The notes below the pieces were generated by a model. It worked only from the letters and a program-made list of their open reading frames with translations, was not told where the DNA came from and made no database searches. Positions 16,303 through 24,827 of a DNA stretch of 47,721 nucleotides are shown here, one piece after another; position 1 is the stretch's first letter; every line of letters begins with the position of its first letter. Origin of the DNA: JBOHRN01 sp050732775 (lineage in GTDB: Bacteria > Gemmatimonadota > Gemmatimonadetes > Longimicrobiales > Longimicrobiaceae); contig JBOHRN010000028.1 of assembly GCA_050732775.1 (NCBI GenBank), positions 1 to 47,721 on the forward strand. Reading direction: 5' to 3'. The position numbers and the translations under genes were made by a program.

Positions 16303-17930
16303 CCGGACTCCTGGACCGGCTCTTCGGCCGACGTGGGGGACCCTCGGGGGTAGAGATCCGGCTGCGCGCCCACAACCGGCCCCGGCACGAGCGGAAGGGT
16401 GGCATTCCCCCCCTCCTCCTCTGGGGCCTCTTCCTCGCCGTGGGGTTCTATCTGCTCGCCCACCTCTCAGTGGTCGAGGGGGTGTGGCCCATCCACGGGA
16501 CCGCCCCCGGCGCGGGGCGGCTGCTGCTGCGCGACCTGGTCTCTCTGGGGGCGTGGCTACTGGTGCCGTTAGTGCTCCGCTGGCGCGGATACCGGGGAAA
16601 CTGGGCGGTGGTCATCCTCCCCATCCTGGTTTTCCTGCTGGCCCGGCCGGCCCTCTTCCAAGTCTTCTCGGACCCTGTGTACCAGGCCACCGACGAGACC
16701 CGCGCCGAGGCCAACCAGGCTAAAGCAGAGCGCTCGCGGCTCTCCACCATCGCGCGCGCCTACGACCAGGAGCGCCAGCAGGAAGTGTTCGGGGGAGAAC
16801 CCCCGGAGCTTCCCAACCCACTGGAACGGGCGGCGTACCAGGCCCTGGAGGAAGGACCGCGGGGCGCGGCCCAACTCGCCTCCTACGGCTCCCCCATCCT
16901 CGCCCCCATCGTCCTACTGCTGGCTTTCGCTTGGGCGCGCCGGCGCGAACGCCTGCGCTTCTTCCGGGACCGGCGGCGGATTCCCTTCGCGCTTACCATG
17001 GGGCTCTTCTTTCTGCTCGCCCTCTTCTTCACCGAACGGGGCAAGGTGCTGGGCACCACCCCGTGGGAGCTCTTCTTGCCGATATTCGTGGGGGTGTGGG
17101 CCGCGGTACTGGCCGACGACGCCTATAACCTGGCCCGCCCCGGAGCCGCGTTCGAGCGGCGTAGAATCGTGAACCTGCTGGTCTACGGCGCCCTGCCGGT
17201 GATCCCCTTTATCCTCATCCGCGAGCTCGGGCTGTCGGTGGTGCTGGCCGGCACCTTGGCGGTCATGCTCCTGGTGGGTACCAGGCGGGGTTGGTGGGCC
17301 GCGCTCTTGTTGGCTATCTGGGCGGTTCTGGTGACCTCTGCGTTCTCGGTGGACGAACGCTCCCAGAGCCGCTTCCGGCTGGCGTACGACCTATACGGCG
17401 ATACCGCCATGACCGTCGAGGAGAGGGAGGCCCGCTCGGCCGGGGTGTATCAGATCAAGCTGTTCGACGCCAACCTGCTGGCCGGGGGGGTAGTGGGCCC
17501 GGGGCCGGGGAGGGGGCACGGCGAAACAGCCCCCAACGCCGCGGACGACGGCTTTATCACCTTGTTCGCGGCCCAGTACGGATGGCTGGGCGCGCTGGTG
17601 CTGGTCCTCCTGTACACGCTATTTACCGTGAGGATGTTGGGTGTGGCGGTGCGCGAGCGGGGCGCTTTCGAGCGCAGCGCGGCCACCGGGTTGGCCATGC
17701 TCCTCGCCATCCCCTTCTGGCTGTCCGTGCTAGGCGGGGTGCGGGTGATACCCCTCACCGGGGTGGTGGCCGCCTTCGCGGGCCACGGCGGCACCAAGCT
17801 GCTGGCTTCGTCGTTGGCGGTGGGAGTGGTGGCCGCCATCAGCCACCGCCGCACCCTGGAGCCGGAGCCAGACGAGGGCCCGCCCGGGAGCACGGCACAC
17901 GTCCCCGGCGAGGGAGTACGAATCCGATGA
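16299..17930 (+). CDS. SEDS-family peptidoglycan glycosyltransferase (RodA/FtsW-like)
   Basis: A 543-residue polytopic protein with about ten membrane helices, started at the GTG that overlaps the PBP stop. A cytoplasmic Arg-rich N-terminus of about 45 residues precedes helix 1. A large extracytoplasmic section (about 120-190, TDETRAEANQAKAERSRLS) is an unusual insertion for the family. The conserved large loop between helices 7 and 8 reads GRGHGETAPNAADDGFITLF, in which an Asp before GFI lines up with the catalytic Asp of TDFI in RodA. The sequence is divergent; the neighbouring PBP makes a SEDS-PBP polymerase pair the best reading. Confidence 0.82.
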   Translation: MTGLLDRLFGRRGGPSGVEIRLRAHNRPRHERKGGIPPLLLWGLFLAVGFYLLAHLSVVEGVWPIHGTAPGAGRLLLRDLVSLGAWLLVPLVLRWRGYRGNWAVVILPILVFLLARPALFQVFSDPVYQATDETRAEANQAKAERSRLSTIARAYDQERQQEVFGGEPPELPNPLERAAYQALEEGPRGAAQLASYGSPILAPIVLLLAFAWARRRERLRFFRDRRRIPFALTMGLFFLLALFFTERGKVLGTTPWELFLPIFVGVWAAVLADDAYNLARPGAAFERRRIVNLLVYGALPVIPFILIRELGLSVVLAGTLAVMLLVGTRRGWWAALLLAIWAVLVTSAFSVDERSQSRFRLAYDLYGDTAMTVEEREARSAGVYQIKLFDANLLAGGVVGPGPGRGHGETAPNAADDGFITLFAAQYGWLGALVLVLLYTLFTVRMLGVAVRERGAFERSAATGLAMLLAIPFWLSVLGGVRVIPLTGVVAAFAGHGGTKLLASSLAVGVVAAISHRRTLEPEPDEGPPGSTAHVPGEGVRIR

Positions 17931-18973
17931 CGGACGGCCCCGGTGGCCGCTACACGCTCCAGGGGTTGGAGGTCGAGGTGGCCGTGCTCACCGAGCAGGG
18001 GCCGCGCGAGGAGAACCAGGACGCCTTCCTGGCGGAGGGCTTCGCCGAGCGGGGGCTGCTGGCGGTGGCCGACGGGATGGGAGGGGAGGAGGGCGGCCGC
18101 CTCGCGGCCGACACCGCGCTGGAGGCGCTCGGCTCGGCCGCTCCCATCGGCAGCTTCGACGCGGCCCGCCACGCAATCCAGAACGCCGACCAGGCGGTGG
18201 CCCGGACCGCGGCCGGGGACGCGCGCGGGCGCAGCAAGATGGGGTGCGCGCTCGGGCTCCTCTCCCTGGTCCGGGAGCGCGGCGGCGCACCTGGCTGGAT
18301 TGTCGCCCACGTGGGTGACGTGCGGGTCCTTTCCCGCTCGGCCGACGGCACGGTGCGGCTCGAGACCCGGGACCACACGCCCGCCTTCGCCCGCTGGGAA
18401 GCGGGAGAGATAGGGCTGGACGAAGTCCCCGACGCCAAGGGGGCAAACCGCTTGCAACACGCGGTGGGGCACGGAGGAGAGCCCGACGTCGCCTGGATTC
18501 CGGCCCGGCCGGGGTGGAGCTACCTGATAATCTCGGACGGGGTTTTCAAGGCGATGCGGTTGGACGAGATCGGGGAGACGATGGCCTCCAGCCCCGGCTC
18601 TTGCTGCGACCAGATCCGCGCCAAGGTGCTGGAGCGCGGACCAGACGACAACTTCACGGCGCTGGCTCTGCGGGTGGGCGGGAGCGAGCCCCCGGACGAC
18701 AACACTCTTACTCACGGCATGGGCCCGACCACACCACCTCTCTCGGCTCCGCGGGCGCGCCGCTGGCCCGGCCTTACCGCCCTCGCCGCTCTCCTGCTGG
18801 CGACCGCCGCCCTCTGGCTCGGCTGGCAGGCCCGCGCCGACGCCCCCCGTCGCGCCGCCCTGGAACGCGAGGTAGCCGGACTCCGCGCCGAGCTGGACTC
18901 TCTCGGCGCCGACGCCCTTCGCGAACGGGACCCCTTCGGCCCCGAGCTCACCCAACCCGACACCTCGCCATGA
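17927..18973 (+). CDS. PP2C-type Ser/Thr phosphatase, membrane anchored (PstP-like)
   Basis: A 348-residue phosphatase that would reverse the action of the kinase at the end of the operon. PP2C motifs: EENQDAF (about 28-34), AVADGMGGEEGG (D49 binds metal), AHVGDVRVLSRS, ISDGVFKAM and PDDNFTAL. A single membrane helix follows at about 285-310 (GLTALAALLLATAALWLGW) and the C-terminal 35 residues form a short coiled-coil-like stretch (ALEREVAGLRAELDSL). The anchor is as in mycobacterial PstP, but the outside part is small. ATG overlaps the SEDS stop; its own stop overlaps the next ATG. Confidence 0.92.
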   Translation: MTDGPGGRYTLQGLEVEVAVLTEQGPREENQDAFLAEGFAERGLLAVADGMGGEEGGRLAADTALEALGSAAPIGSFDAARHAIQNADQAVARTAAGDARGRSKMGCALGLLSLVRERGGAPGWIVAHVGDVRVLSRSADGTVRLETRDHTPAFARWEAGEIGLDEVPDAKGANRLQHAVGHGGEPDVAWIPARPGWSYLIISDGVFKAMRLDEIGETMASSPGSCCDQIRAKVLERGPDDNFTALALRVGGSEPPDDNTLTHGMGPTTPPLSAPRARRWPGLTALAALLLATAALWLGWQARADAPRRAALEREVAGLRAELDSLGADALRERDPFGPELTQPDTSP

Positions 18974-19851
18974 CCGATTCCGACCGAGATAAAGAGCCAC
19001 TGGAGGGCTTCTTCGACCAAACCCTCCCCGAGATCAAGTACGCCCTGGGGGCCTTGATCGACCGGGAGAACGACCGCTCCATCCCCGGCCGTTACGCCAA
19101 GCTGATACCCGGCTCCCAACTGGTGGTCGCCCTGCGGCCCGACCTGGCCGACGCCCTGGGGTCGGTGGCCCAAGAGCTGGAAGAGGATCTGACCGATTCG
19201 TGTACCCGCCACGGTTCTCTCTACGACCGGAGCTACCGGGTGCGGCTTCACCGGGCCGACTCCGGACACGGACCCCTTTACCGCGTATCCGCCCGGCCCG
19301 TTACGGACCAGCAGCCGGAACGGGAGCCCGCCCCCCGAGAAAGAGCCGCCGAGGCGGCCGCGGCTCCCGAGCCCGCCCCAGACGACGAAGCGACCCAGCT
19401 AGAGTCGGGAGCTGGCCCCGACGACGGTTGGCGGCCGAACCACTTCCGGTTGGTGGTAGAAAAAGACACGGGCGAGCCGGAAAGCTTTCCCCTCCCGGAA
19501 CGGCTCTCCACCGTTGGCCGCAGCTCCGGCACGAGCGGCCTCACCACCACCATTTCGCTGGAGGGCTTCCCCCACCTGAGCCGGCGCCAGCTCGCCCTGG
19601 CGTGGTCACCGCGGGGAAACGAGCCCGGCTTCACCGTTTACAACTTGGGGCTCAACCCCATTCACGTGGACGACCGGGAAGTGAAGGGAGCACAGCTGGG
19701 CCGCGGAGCGCTCCGGCTGGACGGTATCCCGGACAGCTGCTCGGCGTGGGCGCCCCCGGGTAGCTCCATACGAGTGGGAGAGCACGGCCCCAACCTCGGG
19801 CTGGAGGAGTCAGAACCCGAGCCCGACCCCGACGCTACCGTTCTGGAGTAG
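18970..19851 (+). CDS. FHA-domain protein with DUF3662-like N-terminus
   Basis: A 293-residue protein. Residues 5-115 (FFDQTLPEIKYALGALIDRE, IPGSQLVVALRPDLADAL, YRVRLHRADSG) look like the DUF3662 module that precedes FHA in FhaA. A Glu/Pro/Ala linker follows. The C-terminal FHA-like domain begins at about 155 with LSTVGRSSG and HLSRRQLALAW; the usual Asn-Gly after the Ser-x-x-His region is replaced by a divergent LGLNPIHVDDR. Ser-Arg-Arg stands where Ser-x-x-His is typical, so phosphothreonine binding is uncertain. It is coupled to the phosphatase gene and lies 27 bases before the kinase gene. Confidence 0.78.
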   Translation: MTDSDRDKEPLEGFFDQTLPEIKYALGALIDRENDRSIPGRYAKLIPGSQLVVALRPDLADALGSVAQELEEDLTDSCTRHGSLYDRSYRVRLHRADSGHGPLYRVSARPVTDQQPEREPAPRERAAEAAAAPEPAPDDEATQLESGAGPDDGWRPNHFRLVVEKDTGEPESFPLPERLSTVGRSSGTSGLTTTISLEGFPHLSRRQLALAWSPRGNEPGFTVYNLGLNPIHVDDREVKGAQLGRGALRLDGIPDSCSAWAPPGSSIRVGEHGPNLGLEESEPEPDPDATVLE

Positions 19852-19878
19852 CTCCGGGATCAGGGGCGACAAGCAGAA

Positions 19879-21513
19879 ATGGCCGGTCTCGAACACCTCC
19901 TCGCCGGGCGTACCCTCGCCGGACGCTACCGCGTCGAAAGGGTCATCGGCCGGGGGGGGATGGGGGCGGTGTACCAGGCGACGGACGAGCGGCTCGGCCG
20001 GAAGGTGGCGGTCAAAGTCATCACCGTCGCCGAGGCCCTGGAGGGGGAGCAGCGCGAGCGGGTGCGGACCCGCTTCCGGCGCGAGGCGGCTTCGGCCGCC
20101 AGACTTCCCCACCACCCCAACGTGGTTCCGGTCTACGACTACGGAAGCGACGAATCGTTAGAGCTCGACTACCTGGTCATGGAGCTCCTGCGGGGGGAGG
20201 ACCTGGCCTCGCTGCTGGCACGCGCAAGCCCGCCCCCCCTTCCCGTGGCCTTCGCGATCCTCCAGGGCGCGGCCGCAGGGGTGGCGGTGGGACACCGGGC
20301 CGGGCTGATCCACCGCGACGTGAAGCCAGGCAACATTTTTCTGGTCCGGGACCATCCGGGAGACCGGCTTCAGGTCCGCGTCCTCGACTTCGGGATCGCC
20401 AAGGCGGTGGCCGGAGAAGACACCCTCGCCACCCAGCTCACCCGCGAGGGGCAAACCCCCCTCTCTCCCGGCTACGCCTCCCCCGAACAGCTCAGGAACG
20501 AGTCGCGCCTCACTCCGGCGTCGGACGTCTTCAGCTTGGGGGTGGTCGCTTATCAACTCCTTACCGGCACCCGCCCCTTCAGCGACCAGGACCGGAACCG
20601 GATGTCCCTGGGCATGGAGGTCCCGCCCCCCCGCGTAAGGGAACGGAACCCCGCCGTGCCCGAGCAAGTGGCGGCGGCGGTCGGGCGTGCCCTGGCGTAC
20701 CACCCCGCCGACCGCTTCCCGGACGCCGGGGAGCTCGCCGGCTCCCTGAGCAGGGCGTTGCGGGAGCTGGCGTCCACCGACGCCGGCACCGTGGCCGCGC
20801 CGCCGGTGGGGGCGGGCGGCGACGCCACCGTGGCCTGGCCTGGAGACGACAAAACCGAGCTGGCCGCGCCAGACGAGACCGTGGCCGCGCCGCCGACGAC
20901 CAGCGCTGCTGCGCGCCCCATCCCCCGCCCCCCGCGCCAGAGCCGGCGCAAACGGCGGCGAAGGGGCGGCACTGGCGTGGTGCTTACTCTGGCCGTGCTC
21001 CTGGTACTGGGCGGGCTCGGCTATCTGGCGTGGTCGGGCCAGCTCACTCCCCGGGCCGGGAAAGAAGCTGGCGGGGAAGAGGCGTTCCCCTCCATGCCGG
21101 AGGTAGATCCGCCCGAGCTCCCCGGCGACACCGCGGACGAGCCGACCGTCCTCGACGCCTTCATGCTCAACCAAGAGGGCGAGCGTCTCTACGCCCGCGG
21201 CGACTTCGAGCGGGCGGCCGAGCTCTTCCGGCGGGCGGCCGAGGTCACCCCGGACGATCCGGTTTACCGCTCCAACCACGGCCGTGCCCTCTTCCGGCTC
21301 GGCCGGCTGGACCAGGCCAAGGACGAGCTAGAGACCTCCCTGCGCCAAGACCCCACCCGCGCCCTGCCGTACCAAAACCTGGCCGACGTCTACCTGGCCC
21401 GGGGAGACACCGCGCGGGCCAGAGAGTCTCTGGAGCAGTTCCTCCAGCTCAGCGGCGACCCGGCCCAGAGGGAGGCGGCGGCCGAGCAGCTCGAGCGGCT
21501 CAGCTCACCGTGA
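19879..21513 (+). CDS. transmembrane Ser/Thr protein kinase with C-terminal TPR domain
   Basis: A 544-residue Hanks-type kinase. The kinase domain covers about 17-298: Gly loop GRGGMGAVY (from G24), Lys46 in VAVKV, catalytic HRDVKPGN (D147, N152), DFGIAKA (D170) and GYASPEQL. A basic, Thr/Pro-rich juxtamembrane region carries several possible autophosphorylation threonines (KTELAAP, DETVAAP). One membrane helix lies at about 366-386 after RRKRRRRGG. The outer part holds about three TPR repeats (430-535: GERLYARGDFERAAELFRRA and so on) in place of PASTA domains, so it should sense a protein and not peptidoglycan fragments. Targets are probably the FHA proteins and the cell-wall pair of the operon. 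Confidence 0.93.
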   Translation: MAGLEHLLAGRTLAGRYRVERVIGRGGMGAVYQATDERLGRKVAVKVITVAEALEGEQRERVRTRFRREAASAARLPHHPNVVPVYDYGSDESLELDYLVMELLRGEDLASLLARASPPPLPVAFAILQGAAAGVAVGHRAGLIHRDVKPGNIFLVRDHPGDRLQVRVLDFGIAKAVAGEDTLATQLTREGQTPLSPGYASPEQLRNESRLTPASDVFSLGVVAYQLLTGTRPFSDQDRNRMSLGMEVPPPRVRERNPAVPEQVAAAVGRALAYHPADRFPDAGELAGSLSRALRELASTDAGTVAAPPVGAGGDATVAWPGDDKTELAAPDETVAAPPTTSAAARPIPRPPRQSRRKRRRRGGTGVVLTLAVLLVLGGLGYLAWSGQLTPRAGKEAGGEEAFPSMPEVDPPELPGDTADEPTVLDAFMLNQEGERLYARGDFERAAELFRRAAEVTPDDPVYRSNHGRALFRLGRLDQAKDELETSLRQDPTRALPYQNLADVYLARGDTARARESLEQFLQLSGDPAQREAAAEQLERLSSP

Positions 21514-21815
21514 CCCCCTTTGCCCTGCTTGGAAGGGGACGGGTGCGGGTGATCGCGGCCGGGGTGGCCGACGCCGAACGGCAAGTAGAGCGGGAGATCG
21601 TAGGGGCGTGGCCCGAAGCCCGGGTGTTAGTGCGGCAGATCGCCCGGCTGGACGCCCCGGAGCGCCTAGTGGGCGAGTTCGAGGTCGGTTACGAAATCCG
21701 TGCCTCCCTCGCGGTCCGCGGTGATAATCCGCGACGGAACGCCTTTCGGCAAGCGCGGCGAAAGCTCCTGGGTACCCCCTACGGCGGCACCGAGTGGTCG
21801 CGGGGGGAGGGGTGA
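21510..21815 (+). CDS. conserved-looking small protein of unknown function
   Basis: A 101-residue basic protein started at a GTG overlapping the kinase stop (GTGA), with its own TGA sharing a base with the next ATG. FALLGRGRVRVIAAGVADAERQVEREIVGAWPEARV and the Arg-rich tail suggest an alpha/beta soluble domain. No family recognised. Strict coupling on both sides argues that it is real and linked to its neighbours. Confidence 0.65.
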   Translation: MTPFALLGRGRVRVIAAGVADAERQVEREIVGAWPEARVLVRQIARLDAPERLVGEFEVGYEIRASLAVRGDNPRRNAFRQARRKLLGTPYGGTEWSRGEG

Positions 21816-22657
21816 TGCTGCGGCTGTTGGGCGCAACCGTTCTCTTCTTGCTATGGAACACGGCGGTCTCGGTGTTCGCCCTCATCCTCCCCTTTCAGGC
21901 GGGCTTGAACCAGCTTTTGGGGCTGGCCGCGGGGGTCGCCGTTACCGGTTGGTACCTGGAGAGCGGGCTGGTGCGCAGGGGGCGGCCCGGACAGCTGGAG
22001 AGACACCGCCTCCTGCGGCTCCGGCTGCCGGGGCGGGCGGCCACGGGGTGGATCTCGCTATCGATCCCCGTTTTCATAGCCCTCTCCTGGGCCCTGGGCG
22101 AACTATACCTCACTTTGGTACCAGTGCCCCCCGGGGGCTTCAACCCCTTCGCCCCCATGATGGACGACGCGGTTGGTATTTTCAGCGTGGCCGTGCTGGC
22201 CGTGGGGTTGGCGCCGCTGGTGGAAGAGCTTTTCTTCCGGGGTATGCTGCAAGGAACCATCGAGCGGCGCTGGGGAGTACCCGTCGCCGTCGCGATGGCG
22301 GCACTTGCGTTCGCGCTGGCCCACCTGGGAGGGTACCCACCCCAGGTGGCTCCCCTCTACGTCTTCCTGGGGCTGGCGTTCGGAGTCGCGGTGGTTGCGG
22401 CGCGCTCCATCTGGGCGGGGGTGGCGCTGCACGCCGCCAACAACACCGCCGCCTTGGTCGGTTTCGCCGTCGTCCCCGACACCGTATCATATTCCACGGT
22501 GTGGGAAGCCGGACTTAGCACGCGCTGGTGGAGTAATCTGGCCCTGCTGGCCGTGAGCGGCGCTGGCTTCGTCTGGACCTTGCGCAAGCTGGCCCAAGCC
22601 GCCCGGCGTCCCTCTTGCGGAGCGCCCCCCCGGCGTCCGCTTGCTGACCAACCCTAA
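21815..22657 (+). CDS. CPBP-family intramembrane metalloprotease
   Basis: A 280-residue membrane protein with about seven helices. The CPBP (CAAX/Abi) motifs are complete: E137-E138-x-x-x-R142 (PLVEELFFRGML), His170 in FALAHLGG and a C-terminal HAANN. In the family these residues bind zinc inside the membrane and cut or modify membrane proteins; some members give bacteriocin immunity or process regulators. It has GGGGAGGGG before the ATG and follows the kinase operon without a gap. Whether it handles a kinase-pathway substrate is open. Confidence 0.88.
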   Translation: MLRLLGATVLFLLWNTAVSVFALILPFQAGLNQLLGLAAGVAVTGWYLESGLVRRGRPGQLERHRLLRLRLPGRAATGWISLSIPVFIALSWALGELYLTLVPVPPGGFNPFAPMMDDAVGIFSVAVLAVGLAPLVEELFFRGMLQGTIERRWGVPVAVAMAALAFALAHLGGYPPQVAPLYVFLGLAFGVAVVAARSIWAGVALHAANNTAALVGFAVVPDTVSYSTVWEAGLSTRWWSNLALLAVSGAGFVWTLRKLAQAARRPSCGAPPRRPLADQP

Positions 22658-22669
22658 CCCGGAACGCTC

Positions 22670-24688
22670 ATGACCACGTCCGAGACCGCGCTCGACACCC
22701 TCCTGCACGAAGACCGGACATTCCCTCCGTCCGAGGAGTTCGCCTCGGCCTCCCGGGTAAGCGGCGAGGCGGTTTTCAGAAAGGCGGAGGCCGACCCCGA
22801 GGCGTACTGGGCAAACTGGGCGTCCGAGCTCCACTGGTTCAAAGCGTGGGAGCGCGTGCTCGACTGGAACCCTCCCCACGCCCGCTGGTTCACGGGCGGG
22901 AAGCTCAACGCCGCGTACAACTGCCTGGACCGGCACTTAAAGAGCGAGCGCGGCGCCAAGACGGCCCTGCTTTGGGAGGGAGAGCCGGGCGACCAGCGGA
23001 GCTACAGCTACCAGGAGCTGCACGAGGAAGTGTCGAGGGCGGCCAACGCCCTCAAGGCACTCGGCGTGGGTAAGGGAGACCGCGTGGCCATCTACCTGCC
23101 GATGACCCCCGAGGCGGCCATCGCCATGCTCGCCTGCGCGCGCGTCGGCGCGCCCCACTCCGTCGTTTTCGGAGGGTTCAGCGCCGAGAGCTTGCGCGAC
23201 AGGATCCAAGACGCCGGGGCCAAGCTGCTCATCACCGCCGACGGGGGGTACCGCCGGGGATCGGTGGTGGCGCTGAAGAAGGGCGCCGATGAAGCCGTCG
23301 AAGGGGGCGGCGGGTGCCCCTCCATCGAACACGTCCTAGTGGTGCGCCGCCACGGCGCCGAAGGCGAAGTCCTGGGCGGGGCGGAGCTGGCCGATGGCCG
23401 CGACCTCTGGTGGCACGACGCCCTGGCAGGCGCTGGCACCGATTGCCCGGCCGAGGAGATGGACTCTGAAGACCTCCTGTACATCCTCTACACCTCGGGC
23501 ACCACGGGCAAGCCGAAGGGAATAATGCACACCACCGGCGGCTACCTGACCCAGGTGTACGCCACCACCAAGTGGGTCTTCGACCTCAGGGACGACGACG
23601 TCTACTGGTGTACCGCCGACGTGGGGTGGGTCACCGGCCACTCGTACATCGTTTACGGACCGCTCGCCAACGGTGCCACCTGCCTGATGTACGAGGGAGC
23701 TCCCGACCACCCCGGCCGTGACCGTTTCTGGAAGCTGGTGGAGAGCTACGGCGTGACCGTTTTCTACACCGCCCCCACCGCAATCCGGGCCTTCATGAAG
23801 TGGGGAAAGGAGCACCCGCGGAAGCACGACCTCTCTTCCCTGCGGTTACTGGGTACGGTAGGGGAGCCGATCAACCCGGAGGCGTGGATCTGGTACCACG
23901 AACAGATCGGCGGTGGGCGTTGCCCCATCGTGGACACTTGGTGGCAGACCGAGACCGGCGCCATAATGATCACCCCCCTACCCGGCCTCACCACCACCGT
24001 GCCCGGCTCGGCCACCCGGCCCTTCCCCGGCATTCAGCCCGATATCCTGACGGAGAGCGGTAAGACGGTCGAGGCGGGCGGCGGCTTTCTCGCCATCCGC
24101 CGCCCCTGGCCCTCCATGCTGCGCGGCGTCTGGGGAGACGAACAGCGCTTCCGGGATACCTACTGGTCCAAGTGGCAGGGGGTGACGGTCGGGGACGGGG
24201 ACGACGCCCAGCCAGGCGCCAGCGTCTACTTTCCCGGCGACGGCGCCAAGCGAGACGAGAACGGGTACTTCTGGATCGTGGGCCGCATCGACGACGTCCT
24301 CAACGTGGCCGGCCACCGCATCGGCACCATGGAGGTAGAGAGCGCCCTGGTCGACCACCCCTCGGTAGCCGAGGCCGCCGTGGTCGGCAAGAGCCACGAG
24401 ATCAAGGGACAGGCCATAGCCGCCTTCGTCACGCTCAAAGACGGTAACGAGCCCTCGCCCCAACTCGCCAGCGAACTCAAAGCGCACGTGGACGGAAAGA
24501 TCGGCGCCATCGCCCGTCCCGAGGACGTACTCTTTACCGCCGACTTACCCAAGACCCGCTCCGGCAAGATCATGCGGCGGCTCCTCAAGGACATCGCCGA
24601 GGGTCGGACCCTGGGCGACACCACCACGCTCGCCGACCCGGCGCTGGTGGAACGCCTCAAGACCGAGTACGAGGGGGTGGAGGGGTAA
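22670..24688 (+). CDS. acs: acetyl-CoA synthetase (AMP-forming)
   Basis: A 672-residue acyl-adenylate ligase converting acetate, ATP and CoA to acetyl-CoA. The N-terminal ACS domain carries YWANWASELHWFKAWERVLDW. Core motifs: P-loop ILYTSGTTGKPKGIMHT, ADVGWVTGHSYIVYGPL, VDTWWQTETG (adenylate site), YFWIVGRIDDVLNVAGHRIGT and the C-terminal PKTRSGKIMRR, whose Lys633 is the catalytic residue that protein acetyltransferases silence in known enzymes. WWQTETG with the Trp indicates a small acyl pocket, so acetate is preferred. The length fits ACS. Confidence 0.95.
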   Translation: MTTSETALDTLLHEDRTFPPSEEFASASRVSGEAVFRKAEADPEAYWANWASELHWFKAWERVLDWNPPHARWFTGGKLNAAYNCLDRHLKSERGAKTALLWEGEPGDQRSYSYQELHEEVSRAANALKALGVGKGDRVAIYLPMTPEAAIAMLACARVGAPHSVVFGGFSAESLRDRIQDAGAKLLITADGGYRRGSVVALKKGADEAVEGGGGCPSIEHVLVVRRHGAEGEVLGGAELADGRDLWWHDALAGAGTDCPAEEMDSEDLLYILYTSGTTGKPKGIMHTTGGYLTQVYATTKWVFDLRDDDVYWCTADVGWVTGHSYIVYGPLANGATCLMYEGAPDHPGRDRFWKLVESYGVTVFYTAPTAIRAFMKWGKEHPRKHDLSSLRLLGTVGEPINPEAWIWYHEQIGGGRCPIVDTWWQTETGAIMITPLPGLTTTVPGSATRPFPGIQPDILTESGKTVEAGGGFLAIRRPWPSMLRGVWGDEQRFRDTYWSKWQGVTVGDGDDAQPGASVYFPGDGAKRDENGYFWIVGRIDDVLNVAGHRIGTMEVESALVDHPSVAEAAVVGKSHEIKGQAIAAFVTLKDGNEPSPQLASELKAHVDGKIGAIARPEDVLFTADLPKTRSGKIMRRLLKDIAEGRTLGDTTTLADPALVERLKTEYEGVEG

Positions 24689-24827
24689 GAGTACTACCGT
24701 CACCGCGCCTTCCGGTTCACCCGTTATCCGCGTGGAGATCGACGCCGGGGCGCTGTTCCCCGACAGCGGCCGCTCCAACAGGGTGCGAGAGGGTAACCAC
24801 CCCTCCTGACCCGATCTGTCCCGAACA

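Noticed and set aside
17450..19000. 516-codon minus-strand frame opposite the SEDS and PP2C genes
   Set aside because: No family motif and antisense to two genes with complete catalytic motifs.
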